DNA from: Paenibacillus sp. IHBB 10380 | GTDB lineage: Bacteria; Bacillota; Bacilli; Paenibacillales; Paenibacillaceae | Length of the DNA stretch: 64,000 bases | Assembly: GCF_000949425.1 (NCBI RefSeq) | Contig: NZ_CP010976.1 | Location: 1,116,001-1,180,000, forward strand | Direction: 5' to 3' | In this document: positions 8,763-17,478 of the stretch, piece by piece | Numbering within the stretch: position 1 is the stretch's first letter | How the letters are laid out: every line of letters begins with the position of its first letter | Position numbers and translations under genes: made by a program | Notes under the pieces: model-generated | Seen by the model: the letters and a program-made list of their open reading frames with translations, nothing else | Database searches by the model: none | Told to the model about the DNA's origin: nothing

Positions 8763-9494
8763 TTATCCGAATATGTAACTGATATATACCATAATAAGTA
8801 GACCGATAATAAATGAATAGGTAGAGGGTCTTTCATAGCCATGGCTATGACTTTCAGGAATCAATTCTTTATAAACGATGAACATCATGGCACCGGCAGC
8901 AAAGGCTAATCCGTAGCCAATTAACGACTCGATATAGCTGGCAGCGAAGTAACCAACAATGGCTGAAATAACTTCCATAAATCCGGTTACAGCAACGAGA
9001 AGGAAGGCATTCAGCTTCGTTACATTAGAGTTGAGAAGAAACACGGCAAGTATGAGTCCCTCTGGCATATTCTGAGCTCCAATGGATATCGCAACCATAA
9101 GACCAAGACTCTCATTCTCACTAGCGAAGCTAAATCCTGTACTCAGTCCCTCAGGAATGTTATGAATAAAGAGGGCGATAATGACTAGCAGTGATTTGGA
9201 ATCAAAGGTGCTAATACCTGAATCGTTCTCTACATCGATATGCGGGATGTTTTTTTCAATGAGGTCTAACACGACGATTCCCATCATGAAACCGATCGTT
9301 AACACCCAAATGCCAGATTCATTCAATGCTTGCGGCATAAGTCCAAACGTGCAGGCTGAGACCATGATTCCTGCTGTGAAGGCGATAAGAATGTCTTTCC
9401 ATTTCTCTGAAAGACTCTTCACAAACAAAAGAGGGACTGCGCCTAACACTGTAGCCATAGCAGATATAAAACTTCCAAGTATAGCTGTTTCCAC
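8763..9494 (-). CDS. ZIP family metal transporter
   Basis: 243 residues with about eight membrane segments, the ZIP length without large loops. The metal-path motifs are HNIPEG (about 111-116, TM4) and QNMPEG (about 141-146, TM5). The usual His of the second motif is replaced by Gln, which is common in the GufA/ZupT-like branch. The family imports Zn, Fe or Mn into the cytoplasm; the substrate cannot be read here. The start is GTG, seven bases after AAGGAG on the minus strand. No Zur/Fur site was found. The gene is followed on the minus strand by the shared convergent terminator. Confidence 0.9.
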   Translation of the reverse strand: METAILGSFISAMATVLGAVPLLFVKSLSEKWKDILIAFTAGIMVSACTFGLMPQALNESGIWVLTIGFMMGIVVLDLIEKNIPHIDVENDSGISTFDSKSLLVIIALFIHNIPEGLSTGFSFASENESLGLMVAISIGAQNMPEGLILAVFLLNSNVTKLNAFLLVAVTGFMEVISAIVGYFAASYIESLIGYGLAFAAGAMMFIVYKELIPESHSHGYERPSTYSFIIGLLIMVYISYIFG

Positions 9495-9549
9495 ATGAAA
9501 ACTCCTTTGTTAGTTCAAGGGTTAAGATCAGGTAATATGTGAATATTCC

Positions 9550-10119
9550 TTATAGTGTGGGATTAGCGTGACATTTACGGCATACAGGGTAGTAGGCTTC
9601 ATTCCCACCAATCTGGATTTGTTCTCCGGTATAAATAGGTCTACCATCCTTAACACGTAAGGTCATTGTCGCTTTCCGTTCACAGAACCAACATATCGTT
9701 TTCAATTCTTCTATTTTGTCCGCATAGATTAGCATATGCTTGCTACCTTCAAAAAGATTATTTTGAAAATCATTTTTTAGCCCAAATCCCATGACGGGTA
9801 CATCAAGTTCATCCACAATGCGAACAAGTTGCTGAATCCCCTCTTGATTCATGAATTGGCATTCATCCACTAGTACACATGAAGGTTTAGGTTGATATTT
9901 CTTAACGACGCTAAAAATGTCCGTATCTTGATATATAGGAATTGCTTCGCGTCTAAGGCCAATTCTAGAAGAAACATAACCGACCTCATCTCGATTATCC
10001 ATGGCTGAAGTGAAAATTAATACATGTTTGTTCTGTTCCTCATAATTGTGAGCCACTTTTAGAATTTCAATGGATTTACCACTGTTCATAGCCCCGTATT
10101 TGAAAAATAATTGTGCCAA
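9550..10119 (-). CDS. tdk: Thymidine kinase (type II)
   Basis: 189 residues. The P-loop GAMNSGKS is at 9-16, the catalytic DECQF at 85-89, and four zinc-binding cysteines come as CWFC (central) and CRKC (C-terminal). The lasso loop segment [17 protein letters not shown] binds thymidine. The enzyme makes dTMP by salvage. Translation probably starts at TTG behind AAGGAAG. It is convergent in sense with no obvious operon partner; the upstream minus-strand leader of 180 bases shows nothing distinctive. Confidence 0.95.
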   Translation of the reverse strand: MAQLFFKYGAMNSGKSIEILKVAHNYEEQNKHVLIFTSAMDNRDEVGYVSSRIGLRREAIPIYQDTDIFSVVKKYQPKPSCVLVDECQFMNQEGIQQLVRIVDELDVPVMGFGLKNDFQNNLFEGSKHMLIYADKIEELKTICWFCERKATMTLRVKDGRPIYTGEQIQIGGNEAYYPVCRKCHANPTL

Positions 10120-10303
10120 GGTTTCATCTTCCTTTCAAACCTGTTTTTTGTCATTTCTTCATAATAACAAAATTCAATTGACATAAACAATACCTAAATA
10201 GAATGAACTAAAGTTTATGAGGGTTCGTCTTTATCATTGAAGTTCCTGTCCTTGTAGTGTTATGGTGGATAAGGTCAAGTTAAGCATAATGGAGGAATAA
10301 ACA

Positions 10304-10516
10304 ATGAATGATACGATAGAGCATTATAAAGAGCTGATTGCGGCTATAGAGAATCAAGGGAATCAGGACCCAAGCATGCTGGTGTTACTGAACAATCTCA
10401 TGGAGGATTTGGAAAAGTGTTATCAGCAGAATCTTTCCCTGAGGAAAGCCGTATTGAAATCTAATTCCAAAGAGTCTAGGATGTCCACTAAACTTAGAGA
10501 TGCTCTCATGGAATAG
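10304..10516 (+). CDS. Small hypothetical helical protein
   Basis: 70 residues, mostly alpha-helical with a leucine-rich amphipathic centre (LVLLNNLMEDLEKCYQQ), a likely short coiled coil. It has a clear GGAGGA site before ATG. I do not recognise a family. It could be a small regulatory or structural protein. The start and ribosome site are good, so I regard it as a real gene. Confidence 0.65.
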   Translation: MNDTIEHYKELIAAIENQGNQDPSMLVLLNNLMEDLEKCYQQNLSLRKAVLKSNSKESRMSTKLRDALME

Positions 10517-10610
10517 ACGAATCGGTAAATAATTGCAGTGTTTTTACACCGATTGTGATCTTGCACTATATGCTATAGAAAGAGGTCTTTTCGGCGAGAG
10601 GTGAGATCAT

Positions 10611-10907
10611 ATGGCACGACGTTCCAATAGAAAGACATCTAATAAAGTACCACGCTTATCAGGAAAAGTAGAAAAACCTGCTTCACCTAACCGTACTCAG
10701 ACCTCTTTATCACCTCAGCAGATAGCTGTTGCTGCGGCATTACTGTCTGGTTTTTTTGAGATCGAATCTGTTCTATATAACCGTGATAATGAAGTGAAAG
10801 TTGTTCTGACTGGTGATGTGATAACGGGATTACCCGTCTTTAAGCAACCCAATATGAATTTAGAAGAAGAAGATGCATTTGATGTGATTATAAGTGGCCC
10901 TGATTGA
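10611..10907 (+). CDS. Conserved hypothetical protein
   Basis: 98 residues: a basic disordered N terminus (RRSNRKTSNK), then a helix rich in Ala/Leu (PQQIAVAAALLSGFFEI) and a beta-rich C-terminal part ending EEDAFDVIISGPD. GAGAGGTGA lies seven bases before ATG. No family recognised; proteins of this pattern occur in Paenibacillus but I know no function. It is separated from the convergent DUF2627 gene by that gene's terminator. Confidence 0.68.
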   Translation: MARRSNRKTSNKVPRLSGKVEKPASPNRTQTSLSPQQIAVAAALLSGFFEIESVLYNRDNEVKVVLTGDVITGLPVFKQPNMNLEEEDAFDVIISGPD

Positions 10908-10941
10908 AATAAGTTCATAGTGGAACGACTGATAATCATAC

Positions 10942-11012
10942 AAAAAAACCCGAGTTCGTGCTGGACGGTTGCCCTGTTTGTTGAGAGGGGTACGACCACG
11001 CTACGCCGGGTT
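10942..11012 (-). terminator. Branched terminator of the DUF2627 gene
   Basis: Read on the minus strand, AACCCG pairs with CGGGTT about 55 bases later, with internal CGTG/CACG and CCCT/AGGG helices, and then a run of seven T. The multi-helix form is larger than an ordinary terminator. Confidence 0.5.
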
Positions 11013-11037
11013 GTTCGATGTTGAGCTGTAATTATTA

Positions 11038-11343
11038 CTATGGTTGTATAGGTGACTTAGATTCTTGGGGTTTACGTTTTTGCTTAAAGCGTGGGCCAAC
11101 ATAATTACGTTTACGATCGCGGGATAATATCCATCCCCCAAGGAAGGCCATGCCTGCAGCAAAGAGGAGTAATCCTCCTCCAAAATGGAGCCATTGAAAG
11201 GTGGGGTTGGTGATCGTGTCATCTCCATGGACCACAACGTAGTTATATATAGAATCTTTCATCATCAGAAATCCGACCATCGCCATTAGACCTGGAACAA
11301 CTAGAATGATTATGGCAATGAAGCGGGTAATAAGTAATTTCAT
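11038..11343 (-). CDS. yqzF: DUF2627 membrane protein (YqzF-like)
   Basis: 101 residues with two membrane helices (about 5-27 and 53-72) and a basic, proline-rich cytoplasmic tail (KQKRKPQESK). The pattern LITRFIAIIILVVPG...GWLHFGGGLLLF-like matches DUF2627. In Bacillus the yqzF gene also lies beside the branched-chain dehydrogenase cluster, which supports the name. AGGAAGG precedes the ATG. It is divergent from lpd, sharing an upstream region of about 150 bases. Function unknown. Confidence 0.82.
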   Translation of the reverse strand: MKLLITRFIAIIILVVPGLMAMVGFLMMKDSIYNYVVVHGDDTITNPTFQWLHFGGGLLLFAAGMAFLGGWILSRDRKRNYVGPRFKQKRKPQESKSPIQP

Positions 11344-11494
11344 AGCTGAAATCCTTCCTATGGTTGAAATGTTGATCTACTTGTATCATAACGTGTTCGT
11401 GTTTGTCTGTCCATTTGTGAAGTGTCCAAACATTTGTAATGCAGGCAAAAGAGAGTACAATATAATTAGAAAAATGAATTCGTGGAGGTTGTTT

Positions 11495-12916
11495 ATGTCT
11501 ATTACTTGTGATGTTGCAGTGCTTGGTGGGGGGACTGGGGGTTATGTAGCGGCTATTCGCGCTGCTCAACTCGGCAAAGATGTCGTTATTATAGAAGAGG
11601 ACAAGCTTGGTGGAACATGTCTGCACCGAGGCTGCATTCCTAGTAAGTCTTTGTTACGTAGTGCAGAAGTATATGCTGAAATTAAAGATAGCGAAAGTTA
11701 TGGTATTGAGACGAGTGGAGCAACATTAGTATTTCCTAAAGTACAGCAACGAAAGACGGAGATCGTGGAGCAATTGCATCAAGGTGTGCAATATCTCATG
11801 CGTAAAAATAAAATAAAAGTACTCTACGGTAAGGGACGCGTGACAGGTCCATCTATTTTCTCGCCAAAAAGTGGTGCAGTGGCAGTAGAGTTGTCCGATG
11901 GCGAGATGGAGACTGTGATTGCAACCAATCTGATTATTGCCACGGGCTCAAGACCGCGTATATTACCGGGGCTAGAACCAGATGGAATCCATATTTTAAG
12001 TAGTGATGAAGCTTTAGTCATGGAGCAATTACCGAAATCTATAGTTATCGTAGGTGGCGGGGTTATTGGTGTGGAGTGGGCTTCGATGCTGAATGATTTC
12101 GGAGTGGAAGTCACGATCGTGGAAGCTGCGAATCAATTACTACCTCTTGAAGATGAAGACATCGCGCGCGAACTTCACACAATATTTACTCGTCGCGGGA
12201 TTAAAGTGATAACAGGTGGACAGGTGCTTGCAGATACATATGTGATTCAGGATGGGCATATTTCCATAGAAGTGAAAATGGGAGATGAGCAACAGAGCCT
12301 TGAGGCTGATCAGTTACTTGTATCGATTGGGAGACAAGCGAATGTGGAGAATATCGGAATTGAAAATACGGATGTTCGGACTGAGCGTGGATTCATTGCC
12401 GTTAACTCTTTCATGCAGACGGGGGAAGCGCATATTTATGCGATTGGTGACGTTATTGGTGGCTTACAACTAGCTCATGTTGCAAGCTACGAAGGAATTG
12501 CTGCTGTGAACCATCTAGCAGGTGAAACGGTACAAGTGTATCCATCTCATCTCATACCACGATGCGTATACACGAGACCCGAAGTAGCGAGTGTTGGTTA
12601 CACTGAGAAAGAGTCACGGGAGTTAGGATATGATGTGAGAGTAGGGAAGTTTCCTTTTCAAGCAATAGGTAAATCCTTAGTACAAGGAAGTAAAGAGGGG
12701 TTCGTTAAAGTTATTGCAGATAATAACACGAACGATATTCTTGGTGTGCATATGATCGGTGTTCATGTTACGGATCTTATTAGTGAAGCGGCCTTAGCGC
12801 AGATTCTTGATGCAACACCTTGGGAAGTTAGCCAGATGATTCATCCTCATCCTACCTTATCAGAAATTATGGGCGAGGCGATGCTTGCTGTAGATGGCAA
12901 AGCGATAGGAATGTAG
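11495..12916 (+). CDS. lpdV: Dihydrolipoyl dehydrogenase (E3) of the branched-chain complex
   Basis: 473 residues. FAD-binding GGGTGG at 11-16, the redox disulfide C42/C47 in GGTCLHRGC, NAD-binding GGGVIGVEWA in the middle and the catalytic HPHPTLSE dyad near the C terminus. E3 reoxidises dihydrolipoamide on the E2 subunit. A longer reading from 11306 has no family similarity; I use ATG 11495 with GTGGAGG upstream. It is the first gene of lpdV-bkdAA-bkdAB-bkdB. The ptb-bcd-buk genes and the bkdR activator found in Bacillus are not in the window. Confidence 0.95.
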   Translation: MSITCDVAVLGGGTGGYVAAIRAAQLGKDVVIIEEDKLGGTCLHRGCIPSKSLLRSAEVYAEIKDSESYGIETSGATLVFPKVQQRKTEIVEQLHQGVQYLMRKNKIKVLYGKGRVTGPSIFSPKSGAVAVELSDGEMETVIATNLIIATGSRPRILPGLEPDGIHILSSDEALVMEQLPKSIVIVGGGVIGVEWASMLNDFGVEVTIVEAANQLLPLEDEDIARELHTIFTRRGIKVITGGQVLADTYVIQDGHISIEVKMGDEQQSLEADQLLVSIGRQANVENIGIENTDVRTERGFIAVNSFMQTGEAHIYAIGDVIGGLQLAHVASYEGIAAVNHLAGETVQVYPSHLIPRCVYTRPEVASVGYTEKESRELGYDVRVGKFPFQAIGKSLVQGSKEGFVKVIADNNTNDILGVHMIGVHVTDLISEAALAQILDATPWEVSQMIHPHPTLSEIMGEAMLAVDGKAIGM

Positions 12917-12927
12917 ACCTGAGAATG

Positions 12928-12972
12928 GTTGAAAAAGAGCTCGTTTCAACATATGGGCTTTTCTTTTTTGGG
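12928..12972 (+). terminator. Possible terminator or attenuator between lpdV and bkdAA
   Basis: GTTGAAA pairs with TTTCAAC across a nine-base loop and a T-rich tract follows about 15 bases later. A TATAAT at 12983 could be the -10 of a second promoter for bkdAA. The tail is not adjacent to the stem, so termination would be partial. Confidence 0.4.
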
Positions 12973-13070
12973 GAAAAGGGATTATAATAGGGTTAAGTCT
13001 AGTCTTAGTACCTGGTTTTAAGATCAGATCAGAGAAGGGGAAAGGCGCTATGAATAAGGAGGTATCTCCC

Positions 13071-14147
13071 ATGAATGATAATAATAATACTACGAAGGTA
13101 AACCAACATGAGAAACTTGGACTAAGTGATGGACAAGTGATTGATATGTACAGATATATGCTACTTGCACGGAAGTTTGATGAGCGTAACTTATTATTGC
13201 AACGGGCAGGAAAAATCAACTTTCACGTGTCTGGTGTAGGTCAGGAGACGGCTCAAGTGGCGGCAGCTTTTGCCCTTGATCGCGAGAAGGATTATTATCT
13301 TCCTTATTATCGTGATTATGGATTTGTTCTTGCTGTGGGTATGACTCCTCGTGAGTTAATGCTATCGGCTTTTGCAAAAGCGGAAGATCCGAATAGTGGT
13401 GGACGACAAATGCCAGGACATTTTGGAAGCAAACGTCTTCGGATCGTGACAGGTTCAAGTCCCGTTACGACGCAAGTGCCGCATGCTGTAGGGTTAGCGC
13501 TTGCTGCCAAGATGAAAAAGAAAGACTTTGTATCGTTTGTTACCTTTGGGGAAGGATCCAGTAACCAGGGGGACTTTCATGAAGGTTGTAACTTTGCAGG
13601 CGTACATAAACTACCTGTCATTCTAATGTGTGAGAACAATCAATATGCAATTTCGGTTCCTCTTCACAAGCAGATTAGTGGCAAAATTAGCGATCGTGCT
13701 CTCGGGTATGGATTCCCAGGTATTCGGGTAGATGGTAATGATGCACTTGAAGTCTATCGTGTGGTAAAAGAAGCTAGAGAGCGCGCAGTCCGCGGCGAAG
13801 GACCTACGCTGATCGAAGCTATGATGTACCGACTTTCGCCCCATTCGACCTCTGATAATGATCTGGCATACCGGACTCAAGAAGAAGTGGATGAGAACTG
13901 GAAGAAAGATGGCGTAGCTCGCATGAAGATGTATCTCATCAATCTTGGGATTTGGAATGAGGAGCAGGATGCGGACTTAGTTGTTCAGATCAATATGGAG
14001 ATTAAGGAAGCTACGGAATATGCAGATCGTGCGCCATTCCCGAAACCAGAGGATACACTTCTGCATGTGTATGCTAATCCCGAAGCTGATTCATATGGTG
14101 CTAGTTCTCCTAATGAAAACGATGAGGAGGCGAAATCATGGCAGTAA
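13071..14147 (+). CDS. bkdAA: Branched-chain 2-oxoacid dehydrogenase E1 alpha
   Basis: 358 residues of the thiamine-diphosphate-dependent E1 alpha family. The ThDP/Mg motif is GEGSSNQGDFHEGCNFAGV and the phosphorylation-loop region is YRLSPHSTSDND. The enzyme decarboxylates 2-oxoacids from Val, Leu and Ile, feeding iso/anteiso fatty acid primers. Two ATGs compete (13050 and 13071); AAGGAGG at 13056-13062 is inside the longer reading and eight bases from ATG 13071, so I use the shorter. The 3' end overlaps bkdAB by ten bases, implying translational coupling. Confidence 0.95.
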   Translation: MNDNNNTTKVNQHEKLGLSDGQVIDMYRYMLLARKFDERNLLLQRAGKINFHVSGVGQETAQVAAAFALDREKDYYLPYYRDYGFVLAVGMTPRELMLSAFAKAEDPNSGGRQMPGHFGSKRLRIVTGSSPVTTQVPHAVGLALAAKMKKKDFVSFVTFGEGSSNQGDFHEGCNFAGVHKLPVILMCENNQYAISVPLHKQISGKISDRALGYGFPGIRVDGNDALEVYRVVKEARERAVRGEGPTLIEAMMYRLSPHSTSDNDLAYRTQEEVDENWKKDGVARMKMYLINLGIWNEEQDADLVVQINMEIKEATEYADRAPFPKPEDTLLHVYANPEADSYGASSPNENDEEAKSWQ

Positions 14148-15124
14148 TGGAATATATTGATGCGATTCGACTAGCTATTAAAGAAGAGATGGAACGTGAC
14201 GAGAACGTATTTGTATTAGGTGAGGACGTTGGTGTTAAAGGTGGCGTGTTTACAACTACTAAAGGGCTGTTAGATGAGTTCGGTGAGATGCGTGTCATGG
14301 ATACACCGCTTGCAGAGTCCGCGATTGCGGGAGTAGCTATTGGCGCTGCTATGTATGGTATGAAGCCGATCGCTGAAATGCAGTACTCTGATTTTATGTT
14401 ACCTGCAACGAACCAGATCATTAGTGAAGCAGCCAAAATTCGCTATCGTTCGAACAATGACTGGAACTGTCCGATTGTGGTTAGAGCTCCTATTGGTGGC
14501 GGTATATTCGGTGGGTTGTACCATTCCCAATGTCCAGAATCAATCTTCTTCGGTACACCGGGACTTAAGATTGTTGCTCCCTATTCGGCATATGATGCGA
14601 AGGGATTGCTCAAGGCTGCTATTCGCGATCCTGATCCGGTTCTCTTCTTCGAGAATAAGAAATGCTATAAATTGATTAAAGAAGATGTTCCTTTAGATGA
14701 CTATATCGTTCCACTTGGCCAGGCGAATGTGCTGCGCGAAGGGGAAGATATTACGATCATTGGTTATAGTATGCCACTGCATTTCTGTATGCAAGCTGCA
14801 GAGGAGATCGAGAAGGAGTCCGGTATTACAGCTCATATTCTAGACCTTCGTACGCTCCAGCCACTGGATCGAGATGCTATTATTGCGGCAGTAAAGAAGA
14901 CAGGTAAAGTGTTAATTGTTCATGAAGATAATAAGACAGGTGGAGTTGGGGCAGAGGTGTCAGCGATCATCTCTGAGGAATGCTTGTATGATCTAGATGC
15001 TCCGATTACGAGACTCTGTAGTCCGGATGTTCCTGCAATGCCGATCAGTCCACCAATGGAGAAATTCTTCATGCTAAGTAAAGATAAAGTAAAAAAAGCG
15101 ATGATTGAGTTGGCGAACTACTAG
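14138..15124 (+). CDS. bkdAB: Branched-chain 2-oxoacid dehydrogenase E1 beta
   Basis: 328 residues of the transketolase-like beta subunit. Typical segments are VFVLGEDVGVKGGVF, TPLAESAIAGVAIGAA, the QYSDFMLPA motif and the C-terminal LIVHEDNKTGGVGAE swivel domain. It forms the alpha2beta2 E1 with BkdAA. GAGGAGG precedes the ATG, inside the end of bkdAA. The close overlap fits equal synthesis of the two chains. Confidence 0.96.
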   Translation: MAVMEYIDAIRLAIKEEMERDENVFVLGEDVGVKGGVFTTTKGLLDEFGEMRVMDTPLAESAIAGVAIGAAMYGMKPIAEMQYSDFMLPATNQIISEAAKIRYRSNNDWNCPIVVRAPIGGGIFGGLYHSQCPESIFFGTPGLKIVAPYSAYDAKGLLKAAIRDPDPVLFFENKKCYKLIKEDVPLDDYIVPLGQANVLREGEDITIIGYSMPLHFCMQAAEEIEKESGITAHILDLRTLQPLDRDAIIAAVKKTGKVLIVHEDNKTGGVGAEVSAIISEECLYDLDAPITRLCSPDVPAMPISPPMEKFFMLSKDKVKKAMIELANY

Positions 15125-15143
15125 GAAGCTGAGGAGTGAGAAT

Positions 15144-16517
15144 ATGTCTAATCAGAAAAAAATCGATGTGTTTATGCCGCAGCTTGCCGAATCACTCGTA
15201 TCTGCAACGATCGGCAAATGGCTTAAGAAACCGGGAGATGTCATAGAGCAATACGACCCGATCTGTGAAGTGATTACAGATAAAGTGAATGCCGAAATTC
15301 CGTCTACCGTGGATGGAATTATGGGTGAGCTGATTGCGCAAGAAGGTCAGACTATAGATGTAGGTCAGATCATTTGTAGCATTGTAGTAAATGCAACGGA
15401 TGAAGTATCTGGAGATACAGCACCGGCTTCAATGTCGAATGCAACAGCTCAGAATGACCCTTCGACGGGAGCAGACCATTCGATGCGTGCTAGGTATTCT
15501 CCCGCTGTTCAAAGTCTAGCGCTTGAGCATCAATTGAATTTAGCTGATATACCGGGTACGGGAATGGGGGGACGTATTACTCGTAAAGATGTTTTGACCT
15601 TTATAGAGCAAGGTTCTACAAGACAAGTAACACCTTCTTCCCAATCTTCAGCACATAACACAAACTCAGGTTCACCGTTCCAAGGAATGCAAAATACTAA
15701 TCCATCAGTCACGCCGGAACAATACGTGGAGAAACACGCTGCAGCACCACGGAATTCAGGACTTCACTTTAATGAAAGTCCACAAATCCCGAATAACGTT
15801 GTGGCAAGCCAGCAAGGAAGAGCGGATACGATGATCGATATTACTCCTGTCCGTAATACAATTGCTACTAGGATGCGGCAAAGTGTGTCAGAAATTCCAC
15901 ATGCGTGGACGATGATAGAGGTCGATCTCACTAACTTGGTGCTACTTCGCAATAAGATAAAAGATGAATTCAAGCGAAATGAAGGCTTTAATTTAACGTA
16001 TCTTGCCTTTTTGATAAAGGCTGTTGTAAATGCCATTAAAGATTACCCTATTATGAACTCTGTCTGGGGTGTCGATAAGATTATCGTCAAACGTGATATT
16101 AATATTGCGCTTGCCGTAGGTACAGAAGATACGGTTATGACCCCGGTTATTAAAAAAGCAGACCAGAAAAATATTGCCGGTCTTGCAAGAGAAATTGAAG
16201 AATTAGCGACCAAGACACGGCAAGGTAAATTAAAGCTTGATGATATGCAAGGTGGAACGTTTACCGTAAACAATACGGGTTCTTTCGGCTCTGTGTTGTC
16301 CTACCCAATCATTAATTATCCACAAGCTGCTATATTGACCTTCGAATCGATTGTGAAAAGGCCTGTTGTTATTAATGATATGATTGCGGTTCGTTCCATG
16401 GCTAATCTTTGTTTATCTTTGGATCATCGTATTCTGGATGGCGTTATTTGTGGGCGATTCCTACAGCGTGTGAAGGAGAATTTGGAAAGTTATACACTAG
16501 ATACGAAAGTGTATTAA
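15144..16517 (+). CDS. bkdB: Branched-chain 2-oxoacid dehydrogenase E2 (lipoamide acyltransferase)
   Basis: 457 residues. One N-terminal lipoyl domain (about 5-80) has the lipoylated Lys in ITDKVNAEIP. A peripheral-subunit-binding domain (about 115-155) reads YSPAVQSLALEH...GGRITRKD. A Gln/Ser/Asn-rich linker follows, then the catalytic domain (about 235-457) with LSLDHRILDG carrying the active-site His and Asp. The start is ATG 15144 behind GAGGAG; a longer frame from 15105 overlaps bkdAB and lacks similarity. It forms the core of the complex with E1 and E3. Confidence 0.95.
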   Translation: MSNQKKIDVFMPQLAESLVSATIGKWLKKPGDVIEQYDPICEVITDKVNAEIPSTVDGIMGELIAQEGQTIDVGQIICSIVVNATDEVSGDTAPASMSNATAQNDPSTGADHSMRARYSPAVQSLALEHQLNLADIPGTGMGGRITRKDVLTFIEQGSTRQVTPSSQSSAHNTNSGSPFQGMQNTNPSVTPEQYVEKHAAAPRNSGLHFNESPQIPNNVVASQQGRADTMIDITPVRNTIATRMRQSVSEIPHAWTMIEVDLTNLVLLRNKIKDEFKRNEGFNLTYLAFLIKAVVNAIKDYPIMNSVWGVDKIIVKRDINIALAVGTEDTVMTPVIKKADQKNIAGLAREIEELATKTRQGKLKLDDMQGGTFTVNNTGSFGSVLSYPIINYPQAAILTFESIVKRPVVINDMIAVRSMANLCLSLDHRILDGVICGRFLQRVKENLESYTLDTKVY

Positions 16518-16583
16518 GATCGCTATATTTGAATAGCCATAAGCAGAGGGTTAATTCTTCATTAAGAAAAGGCGGGACCTGCA

Positions 16584-17288
16584 ATGCGCAGAATACTTGA
16601 GATATCTTATACACCGATGGTGGACTATGGCGAGGCTTGGGATTTACAAAAAGAGTTAGTACGTCGTATTGATCAAGGAGAGCAGCAGGAAAGTCTGCTG
16701 CTCTTACAGCATCCACCGACATATACAGTGGGCTCACAACGACATCCAGAGCATCTTCTTCTAAGTAAAGAGCAATTACAAGAACGTGGTATTCAATTAT
16801 TTGAAATTGACCGCGGAGGAGATATTACATATCATGGACCTGGGCAGTTGGTGGGTTATCCTTTGTTGCTACTAGATGGACAAATGGGTTTGGATCTACA
16901 TGGGTATTTGCGGAGTCTAGAACAGGTGATCATGAATTATCTCGCTCAGTATGGTATTGAGGCTGTACGTAAGCCGAAATACACGGGGGTATGGATCGGG
17001 GATCTCAAAATTTGTGCGATAGGCGTAAAATTTAATAAATGCCGAAAGCAAAGAGGTTTTGTTACAAGTCATGGTTTTGCCTTTAATGTTAAATCCGGTA
17101 TTCAAGATGAAGGATTTCAAGGTATTATTCCTTGTGGAATAGATAGTTTCGGAGTGACTTCGTTAGAGGATTGTACAGGTAAACAGTTCACAATGAGGCA
17201 AGTAGCAGAGGAGATTATTCCTTTATTTACCCAAGTATTTGATCAATATGAAGGGCAGTTTATTCATAGTGATATAGATGTGAGCTAA
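16584..17288 (+). CDS. lipB: Octanoyl-ACP:protein octanoyltransferase LipB
   Basis: 234 residues. Substrate pocket motif RGGDITYHGPGQLVGYP, catalytic Lys in GDLKICAIGV and catalytic Cys in IIPCGI are all present. It transfers octanoyl from ACP to lipoyl domains, here plausibly including the one on BkdB encoded immediately upstream. Bacillus subtilis uses the unrelated LipM/LipL route, so a LipB here is a Paenibacillus-type difference. An insertion FNKCRKQRGF lies between the Lys motif and TSHGFAFNV. Ribosome site (GGCGGG) is modest. A strong terminator follows. Confidence 0.93.
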   Translation: MRRILEISYTPMVDYGEAWDLQKELVRRIDQGEQQESLLLLQHPPTYTVGSQRHPEHLLLSKEQLQERGIQLFEIDRGGDITYHGPGQLVGYPLLLLDGQMGLDLHGYLRSLEQVIMNYLAQYGIEAVRKPKYTGVWIGDLKICAIGVKFNKCRKQRGFVTSHGFAFNVKSGIQDEGFQGIIPCGIDSFGVTSLEDCTGKQFTMRQVAEEIIPLFTQVFDQYEGQFIHSDIDVS

Positions 17289-17291
17289 GCA

Positions 17292-17326
17292 TAAAAAAAA
17301 GCCCGTTAATTAACGGGCTAAAAAAG
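17292..17326. terminator. Bidirectional terminator between lipB and prli42
   Basis: AGCCCGTTAA pairs with TTAACGGGCT with no more than a minimal loop, with A8 before and A6 after, so it can end both lipB and the convergent small gene, whose stop codon lies in the 3' arm. Confidence 0.85.
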
Positions 17327-17410
17327 TTGGAACACCATGAGTAGTGAAGAACCTAACATGGCTATTAACATGAGGTAAATAACGACACGAAACCATTTTT
17401 TACGTTGCAT
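17318..17410 (-). CDS. prli42: Small membrane protein, Prli42-like stressosome anchor
   Basis: A 30-residue ORF with a good GGAG site six bases before ATG. It has a basic start (MQRKKWFRV) and one membrane helix (VIYLMLIAMLGSSLLMVF). This size, charge and the YLMLIAM pattern match the miniprotein family called Prli42, which in Listeria anchors the stressosome (RsbR) to the membrane for sigma-B activation. It lies convergent to lipB with its stop inside the shared terminator. The assignment is by remembered pattern, not by search; whether this organism has a stressosome cannot be seen here. Confidence 0.7.
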   Translation of the reverse strand: MQRKKWFRVVIYLMLIAMLGSSLLMVFQLF

Positions 17411-17478
17411 AAGTAACTCCTTTATGATTGTTTTAATTTATCTTATTGTAACGTATCTACGAGAGAGAGGGAAGTCTA

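Noticed and set aside
11306..11494. 63-residue N-terminal extension of Lpd
   Set aside because: The extension overlaps the divergent yqzF promoter, has no family similarity, and ATG 11495 has a good ribosome site directly before the FAD motif.
11243..11626. 127-codon minus-strand ORF across the yqzF-lpd region
   Set aside because: It overlaps the start of lpd and yqzF in another frame, with no start signal or protein-like pattern.
12928..12950. GTTGAAA-N9-TTTCAAC as a catabolite-responsive element
   Set aside because: The spacing and centre do not match the CcpA site consensus; a hairpin is the simpler reading.
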